The notes below the pieces were generated by a model. The model did no database searches. It was not told the DNA's origin and was given only the letters and a program-made list of their open reading frames with translations. DNA of 64,000 bases, taken from assembly GCF_026314945.1 (NCBI RefSeq), contig NZ_CP111121.1, forward strand, positions 1,550,001 through 1,614,000, in the 5' to 3' direction. This stretch comes from Chryseobacterium fluminis (GTDB lineage Bacteria > Bacteroidota > Bacteroidia > Flavobacteriales > Weeksellaceae). Below, piece after piece: positions 60,101 through 64,000 of this stretch. The position numbers and the translations under genes were made by a program. Each line of letters starts with the position of its first letter. Within the stretch, counting starts at the first letter, position 1.

Positions 60101-60614
60101 TATAAGTAAGGTTGTACTTATATAAACCGTCTGAGCCCAGAGTATCGGAGAAACTGACAAATTTATTATCTCTGTCACTTTTATCCGCGATATGCTCACC
60201 GGTTTCCATATCATAAATATGATCTGCAATAGTGAGGTCAAGCCACGATAAGGTAAGTGCATCCACAATTCCGGTAATATCAATTTCGACTTTTTGCTGA
60301 AAATCTTTTACTGCCTGTTCTGTTACCGGATTAAATTCAGAGTTTAGTGTAAAACCTCCGGGGAGATTATAATTGATATTTGGGAGTTGACCGATGATTT
60401 TTAATGCCATCTGTATACGCCGTACGACTCCTGGTCTACGATCGTCTTTCTGTACAGGAAGTGTCCTGAAAGGATTCGTCACCAGGTTTACCAGATCTCT
60501 GTTGGTTTTAAACAGTTCTGATCTCAGCTGGTAATTTCCATCGCTTGTGGTAACTGATACAAATTTATTTGAAGGTATTTTTTCTAATGCTAATTCAGAT
60601 ATATAAATTGCCAT
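57174..60614 (-). CDS. Giant protein with peptidoglycan-binding and LysM-like domains, 1146 aa
   Basis: The N-terminus carries a PG_binding_1-like three-helix domain at about 63-125 (VVRRIQMALKIIGQLPNINY, TEQAVKDFQQKVEIDITGIV). A LysM-like motif follows at about 250 (PYEVKNGDNIYSIINKYYY). The remaining 850 residues are a mix of beta (GLGSHIKVGASVTWGIPLKT, ASALGYVEGKIEYEFPV) and helical parts of unknown fold. No signal peptide is present, so any peptidoglycan contact requires non-Sec export or release by lysis, as in phage tails and contractile injection systems where LysM proteins sit in the baseplate. It is second in the operon, 24 bp after the 750-aa gene. Confidence 0.7.
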   Translation of the reverse strand: MAIYISELALEKIPSNKFVSVTTSDGNYQLRSELFKTNRDLVNLVTNPFRTLPVQKDDRRPGVVRRIQMALKIIGQLPNINYNLPGGFTLNSEFNPVTEQAVKDFQQKVEIDITGIVDALTLSWLDLTIADHIYDMETGEHIADKSDRDNKFVSFSDTLGSDGLYKYNLTYIDSNKNMQTVEVKDKSIHYVQVLKETGQKNATVPISGINNITGKNLDISRKKYNDGSVLLRDKNNKQIRVFAPPRLPESEPYEVKNGDNIYSIINKYYYVDHDIEYMTGEGVMVHKVPKRLSSTSDTRVRFYMLVLYFFNLNTKREEGPIKFNNLGKNDAFYKKLEKVFIHENKRPATSGTSSSKLPNFYNFVKSINEYSNVTTGMTVTPGMGINVPSKAFVEMLYYHLNFNPDLMLSGGTYVTSVPDVRTEITQEIQQRKTLGEVFFDFVDDAVSTAADKIMDFYRETLSFFKSAYVHLRNQLLDKWPRGLGSHIKVGASVTWGIPLKTGTEGDFFMWRKVTERNKLVICMAQWGKFEAGVDDSLGIELTVGLGAAKRNKKLNLGLKIEGDVEASALGYVEGKIEYEFPVEPNNTALISMCMASMAPMANAQTQLGALMANKVLQYFKVVDLSPFQYMIKANLTLGAKLSASGNINGVLDIRSKSEPGDEDQFIDDEELTEKKNNLSTLNQILHYLDFNFEFGLDCKSFDLEYTASYPEGALNPKVLTRQPSGTEIQLGNAIAANIEIENSPGLRKLLDVTNTDIELPDFKFDRAIALYTKFVLEEETVNGVKKLKIKDRLYKVGTSTGSVDYNAEGGDEFFIHLDKPALLNILGNPDAYTPADAINLIKSIQYRKKEAIEGDAPVLESTVIESLTKWYKSKKIMNTNLGDLVMEELGLQFNASYDIDINLDIKNNSLSGLIKDSILCTVNLLMWWDGLISDPAINSNPATMREIQKWLYENVYLVFQKTTNLQQTQLAILTINTKLNELVNKVKNTNIGTSSGTINIFDKYNYNSSNVNKLDYVKRYLNVVFTMVERTIEYTRDGIQVAGWVMDILFTKIFRFLVDSLEITFALEGSFEAAATVNAKLGEAVAKEAVTIDLQGGLFDRSLLIDKNQMTVLASDDPMRGLIELIRHTLGQDYRKITDLLFEPSK

Positions 60615-60638
60615 AAGTTATTGTTTTGTTAGTTGTTA

Positions 60639-62891
60639 TTAATACACTCTCATTGTATTAAACACCATATTGATTTGCAAAGAATCCCATTTCAGGTTTT
60701 CCAGTGTATTTTGAGTATTTACCGGCAAACCGAAAACTGATAAATAATAATAAGTTATATTTGAGTTTGTGCAGAGTACCTTTTTTGTTAAAGAATTTTT
60801 TCTGGTAATCTGTACCTCATCAGGTTTAGGAACAAGTTTCAGAAATGTACCTGCAAAATCAATATATACAGGCTGGTAGCGGAATACTGTTGTATTTGCT
60901 GCATTATCCGTAAATGTTTCTGAAAGTGACGAATTGTTGAATGCCAAACAGTTGTAATAGTTCTCAAGATAGGTCGGAAAATTAGCCTCATAATCACTGG
61001 AATTCGACGGGCGGATGACTTCCTTAAGAAGATCACGATATTCCTGATTGGTAATACAAAAGGCATCAAAATCGGCAAAGAAAGCGTCTGTCATATTTCC
61101 CTCCCCTGCTTTTACATATGCCAAAGCCTTGTAAGAGGCAGTTCCTTTCTCAACAAGGAAACGCTGCAGCAAATATTCCGCCTGGCCATCATTGATACAT
61201 CTGAAAGGTAGTGCGGAAAGAAATCCCAGAGATTCACCGGCCTGATATTCAAATTCATCAATATACATCTGATACTGAAATGTACCCGTCGGAAGTAAAT
61301 TAAATAATTTCTGATATTTCTTATCGACAGAATCATTTACATTTCTGTCTTTTACCGTCTGAGAATTAAAGGTGAAAAATGTCACATTATCTTTATCCTT
61401 TGCAATGCCTATATTAGCCAGATAAGCTTTCTTGTTTTTTCTCATGATCGGAGCGTTGATTGACGAATAAACATATACCCTGAAATCTCCATCCGCTAAA
61501 TCATCATCGCCTAAAATATCTTTCATGTGAAGAGGAAATACATTATTAAAGTCTCCGTTTCTGTAATGATCATAAGAATTCCTATTATTGGAAAGCTTTA
61601 GTAACATATAGTTTGACAGCAGCTTACCATTCTCAACATTGATATTTTTAAATGTTACCTTCTGAGTATAGCCCGATAAAACTTTATGATCTTTCGTCGC
61701 TTCACTTAACTGTACATCTGATTTCATTACAGAAAGATTATTCTTTCCCATACTGATGTTGTAAGCGTACAAAATATAGTTCGTAAAAGGATCTCCCAAC
61801 TGCATCGGGAAAGCAATTTCTATCGTTTCTTTGTTAGAAGATCCGGCCGAAGATACCTGATAGTCTCTTAACTGTAATATCGGCCATTTTGAATTATAGT
61901 AATCCATCTCTGTCAGTACCGGCTGATTGGAGGAAGATGGATTCTTCATATAAAGTCTTACTGTATCGTGTGTTTTAAAGTAATGATTATAAGAATTTCC
62001 GTAATCATCACGAATATCGATGTAGATTGTATTTTTGTTATAGAATTTCGAGAGAACCGTTTTGATCTCCATATTCTGTTCGCCTGAAGAGTAAACTCCT
62101 ATTTTACTTGCTTTATTGCTGTAAAAGTTTCCGAAGAAAGCACAGCAATCCATATAAGCCAGAATTTTTTCCTTTCTGACTCTGTCTTTAAATCTTTCTT
62201 CTCCTGTCGGAGTGGCTGACAGTGAGGGAGCTTGCAGAATATCATTAGATCTTCTGAGATCATTTAGTTTAGGTTCATATCCGATCCTGTCCAAAATGAT
62301 TTGGAATCCTGCTTTGGTAGTACCTCCTTTAAATTTCCCGATTTCAAAACCTTCATCTACAATCATGGGATGAAATAGATTCGGATCCTGAGGAGTACTT
62401 CCTGTATTGCTTTCCAGGAAGAAAGCCTGCTCCAGATAAAGATTTCCGGATACTTCGCATCCTAAATATTTTTTTGTAGCAGCCATCGTGGTTCCAGCTT
62501 CGTTATTCATTTTTTGCTGAATCTGCTGGATTCTTTCGATGATGTTCTTACCGGAACGCATGTTTGAAACGGTAAGGATCTTTCCGTCTGCCCCATATAA
62601 GGAGTTTCTTTTGATCCCTCTGTAAATAAAAAATTTAACCGGGATATTGTTTAATGCAGACACTGTAATAGGTAGTAATGCAATGTTTAATAATTCGGGA
62701 TTAGAAGGGTCTTCCTGAGCGAGAAGCAGAGATTTGCATACTGCAAATACCGGTGCATTATCTGTTACAGAAAATTTATTCTCCAAATTATACTGATCGG
62801 TACCCAAAGATCCGGATAAGGGACCGAAAGCCTCGGCTGAACTCTGGGCGACCATCGCATTGGGGTCTGTGAATAAAAAAATTCTTGCCAT
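60639..62891 (-). CDS. Hypothetical 750-aa protein, first gene of the giant-protein operon
   Basis: This soluble protein has no signal peptide (MARIFLFTDPNAMVAQSSAE), mixed alpha/beta character and no recognised family. Segments such as LPITVSALNNIPVKFFIYRG and LPTGTFQYQMYIDEFEYQAG look like structural beta domains. It is cotranscribed with the PG-binding/LysM giant protein 24 bp downstream. The 5' region (62892-63083) contains a palindrome and a larger inverted repeat that may control the operon. Its position first in a six-gene operon suggests a core component. Confidence 0.65.
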   Translation of the reverse strand: MARIFLFTDPNAMVAQSSAEAFGPLSGSLGTDQYNLENKFSVTDNAPVFAVCKSLLLAQEDPSNPELLNIALLPITVSALNNIPVKFFIYRGIKRNSLYGADGKILTVSNMRSGKNIIERIQQIQQKMNNEAGTTMAATKKYLGCEVSGNLYLEQAFFLESNTGSTPQDPNLFHPMIVDEGFEIGKFKGGTTKAGFQIILDRIGYEPKLNDLRRSNDILQAPSLSATPTGEERFKDRVRKEKILAYMDCCAFFGNFYSNKASKIGVYSSGEQNMEIKTVLSKFYNKNTIYIDIRDDYGNSYNHYFKTHDTVRLYMKNPSSSNQPVLTEMDYYNSKWPILQLRDYQVSSAGSSNKETIEIAFPMQLGDPFTNYILYAYNISMGKNNLSVMKSDVQLSEATKDHKVLSGYTQKVTFKNINVENGKLLSNYMLLKLSNNRNSYDHYRNGDFNNVFPLHMKDILGDDDLADGDFRVYVYSSINAPIMRKNKKAYLANIGIAKDKDNVTFFTFNSQTVKDRNVNDSVDKKYQKLFNLLPTGTFQYQMYIDEFEYQAGESLGFLSALPFRCINDGQAEYLLQRFLVEKGTASYKALAYVKAGEGNMTDAFFADFDAFCITNQEYRDLLKEVIRPSNSSDYEANFPTYLENYYNCLAFNNSSLSETFTDNAANTTVFRYQPVYIDFAGTFLKLVPKPDEVQITRKNSLTKKVLCTNSNITYYYLSVFGLPVNTQNTLENLKWDSLQINMVFNTMRVY

Positions 62892-62931
62892 ATTATGTAT
62901 TTGAAATTAGGTATGGACAACTAAAACACTT

Positions 62932-62945
62932 CTGCAATCTTGCAG
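62932..62945. promoter_or_regulatory. 14-bp palindrome upstream of the giant operon
   Basis: CTGCAATCTTGCAG (6-bp arms, 2-bp spacer) lies about 40 bp before the first start codon of the operon. It is a possible operator or leader hairpin; no binding protein can be named. Confidence 0.35.
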
Positions 62946-62979
62946 ATCTATTATTAATTGAAAATTGGTTTAAGAAGAA

Positions 62980-63083
62980 TCAAAGAAGTAATATAAATAT
63001 CAAATCAGACAATTGGATGAATGGAGTGAGCGATATTCATGGTTATTACTATTTGGCGAATTAGATATTCATTACTTCTTTGA
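62980..63083. repeat. Large inverted repeat upstream of the giant operon
   Basis: TCAAAGAAGTAAT (62980-62992) and its exact complement (63071-63083) are followed inward by a further imperfect pairing (AATATC/GATATT), leaving a loop of about 62 nt. It lies in the 570-bp gap between the operon and the metN leader. The rest of that gap (63084-63420) shows only an isolated TATCTTTG at 63157-63164 and no gene. Confidence 0.5.
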
Positions 63084-63434
63084 GATTGAAATAAAGCAGT
63101 TATATGAAAAATCAATAATATTTTTTAATGTGATCGTCTATAATATCTAAAAAAATTATCTTTGTGATTAATTCTACTTTCATTGGTTTACTGTTTTATT
63201 TCTAAAGCAAAACTATTCCCTCTCAACGTCAAAACTCGACGCAACAAATTTATTTTTAGAAAATTTTCAATTATTATCAGTTAAACTGTTGATATTATTA
63301 ATAATATTCTTTCAAAAATTTCGCAATCACAAAAAAAACTCTGTAAATTATTAATTTTCAAATACTTAAAATTCACCAATACATTAAAAATAAAAAAGTC
63401 TACTTTTCCAGTGGACTAATAAAAATTTATGCCT

Positions 63435-63442
63435 TATATTTG
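63435..63442 (+). promoter_or_regulatory. -7 element of the metN leader transcript
   Basis: TATATTTG is a full match to TAnnTTTG. It lies 22 bp before the leader-peptide ATG and places the transcription start near 63447. The -33 region has only a weak match. Confidence 0.6.
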
Positions 63443-63464
63443 CAACCGTAATCAGACCTATATA

Positions 63465-63563
63465 ATGAAAGCGGGATTTATACATTATTCAGTGAGAAAG
63501 CATACCATCAATAGCATGATGATGTATTGCTGTGTGCCTGAATTTCAGATTTGCTGTGGTTGA
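63465..63563 (+). CDS. Met/Cys-rich leader peptide (32 aa) of a metN attenuator
   Basis: The short ORF encodes MKAGFIHYSVRKHTINSM, then MMYCCVPEFQICCG, so the second half holds three consecutive Met and five Cys in 15 residues. It lies between a promoter (63435) and a transcription terminator (63589) in front of the methionine-transporter ATPase gene. This layout matches ribosome-mediated attenuation. When charged Met- or Cys-tRNA is scarce the ribosome stalls in the Met/Cys run, the terminator is disfavoured and metN is transcribed. The antiterminator pairing has not been resolved by eye. Confidence 0.65.
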   Translation: MKAGFIHYSVRKHTINSMMMYCCVPEFQICCG

Positions 63564-63588
63564 CCTTACTTTTATATGACATATTTTT

Positions 63589-63619
63589 AAAGGCTTTACC
63601 ACGTTGTAGAGCCTTTTTT
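63589..63619 (+). terminator. Attenuator terminator before metN
   Basis: An 11-bp stem (63589-63599 with 63606-63616; core AAAGGCT/AGCCTTT) closes a 6-nt loop and runs into six T. It lies 25 bp after the leader-peptide stop and 24 bp before the metN start. Confidence 0.8.
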
Positions 63620-63642
63620 ATTTAACAGGAACAGAATAAAAA

Positions 63643-64000
63643 ATGATAGAAATAAAAAATATTTCAAAAACATTTCACCAGAAGAAACAGTCTTTTAAAG
63701 CACTGGACGATGTGAGCCTTACGATCGAAAAAGGTGATATTGTCGGAATTATAGGATTTTCCGGAGCCGGGAAAAGTACCCTGATCCGGACGGTGAATCT
63801 TCTAGAAAAACCGGATTATGGTCAGATTATAATTAACGGAGTTGATTTTACAAAATTAAATTCCAGGCAATTGGCCGGCGAGAGAAAAAGATCGGAATGA
63901 TTTTCCAGCATTTCAATCTGCTTTCTTCCAGAACGGTTTCTGAGAATATTGCCCTTCCCTTAGAACTGGATCGCAACAATAAAGCGGATATCAACAGAAA
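63643..64000 (+). pseudogene. metN: Methionine ABC transporter ATP-binding protein MetN, frameshifted and cut by window end
   Basis: The frame from ATG 63643 gives an ABC ATPase start with Walker A GFSGAGKSTLIRTVNLLEKP and the MetN-like N-terminus IEIKNISKTFHQKKQSFKAL. It hits TGA at 63898-63900. The next frame continues [20 protein letters not shown] (Q-loop, then LPLEL), so one A is missing from the A run at 63886-63890 (five A where six are expected). The protein would import methionine with MetI and MetQ. Because the rest is well conserved and it has an intact attenuator, a sequencing error is at least as likely as a real mutation. Confidence 0.85.

Noticed and set aside
43354..62891. Complete prophage or contractile injection system
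   Set aside because: No terminase, capsid, sheath, tube, baseplate or lysis genes are present in the window; only fibre-like and LysM features hint at such structures.
63427..63642. SAM riboswitch upstream of metN
   Set aside because: No SAM-I or SAM-II core sequence was found, and the region is explained by a leader peptide plus terminator.

Overview
The window looks like chromosome of a Chryseobacterium-like member of the Flavobacteriia (Weeksellaceae). The gene repertoire supports this: TonB-receptor and plug-domain proteins, a fused alpha/beta 2-oxoacid dehydrogenase E1, a GH109-type glycosidase and an S9 peptidase. So does the recurrent Bacteroidetes promoter signature TAnnTTTG, in places preceded by TTG at 19-21 bp. 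No rRNA, tRNA or CRISPR array was seen.

1-8.3 kb (minus strand): an ECF sigma factor, an anti-sigma-like protein carrying a TonB-plug-like tail, a TonB-dependent receptor, and a partial MG2/plug protein. The receptor is broken by a 928-bp IS5-family element with a 3-bp target duplication and by a separate +1 frameshift. 8.7-10.3 kb: a secreted papain-like protease followed by a small double-glycine-leader peptide. 10.4-12.1 kb: a divergent old-yellow-enzyme/HxlR pair with GTAAC iterons between them. 12.1-13.1 kb: a 71-aa protein translationally coupled to a frameshifted membrane protein. 13.2-21.3 kb: core genes (fused E1, polyprenyl synthase, sterol-desaturase-like protein, RlmN, QueA). 21.5-25.7 kb: a frameshifted AIM24 gene and a three-gene operon (GH109 glycosidase, nucleotidyltransferase, NahK-like kinase) that fits N-acetylgalactosamine salvage. 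25.7-32.2 kb: DNA glycosylase, S9 peptidase, YvlD-like membrane protein, thioesterase and topoisomerase III.

32.3-35.6 kb is an AT-rich accessory island and the best candidate for an undescribed system. It holds a 536-aa reverse transcriptase of the unknown-group/defence (UG/DRT) type. Directly upstream is about 375 nt of non-coding sequence whose two ends pair (12 bp plus 10 bp) and which ends in a U-run abutting the RT start codon. Divergent from the RT is a 393-aa protein with two YodC/DUF2158-like repeats and a WYL-like C-terminus.

36-43.2 kb: a pirin gene, a Crp-type regulator pair, a Na+/H+ antiporter and a four-gene operon (two ring-cleaving dioxygenases, GNAT, MhqD-like hydrolase) resembling quinone-stress detoxification. 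The pirin and dioxygenase promoters share an almost identical operator at identical spacing from the -7 element.

43.3-62.9 kb: one 19.5-kb minus-strand operon of six genes: proteins of 750, 1146, 2183 and 1617 aa without signal peptides, plus two proteins with a phage-tail-fibre-like N-terminus. Its function is unknown; a particle or appendage assembly is my inference. 63.4-64 kb: a methionine transporter ATPase gene (metN, frameshifted and cut by the window end), preceded by a 32-aa Met/Cys-rich leader peptide and a terminator, a classical attenuator layout.

At least five single-base homopolymer indels break otherwise good genes. Several pseudogene calls may therefore be sequencing errors.
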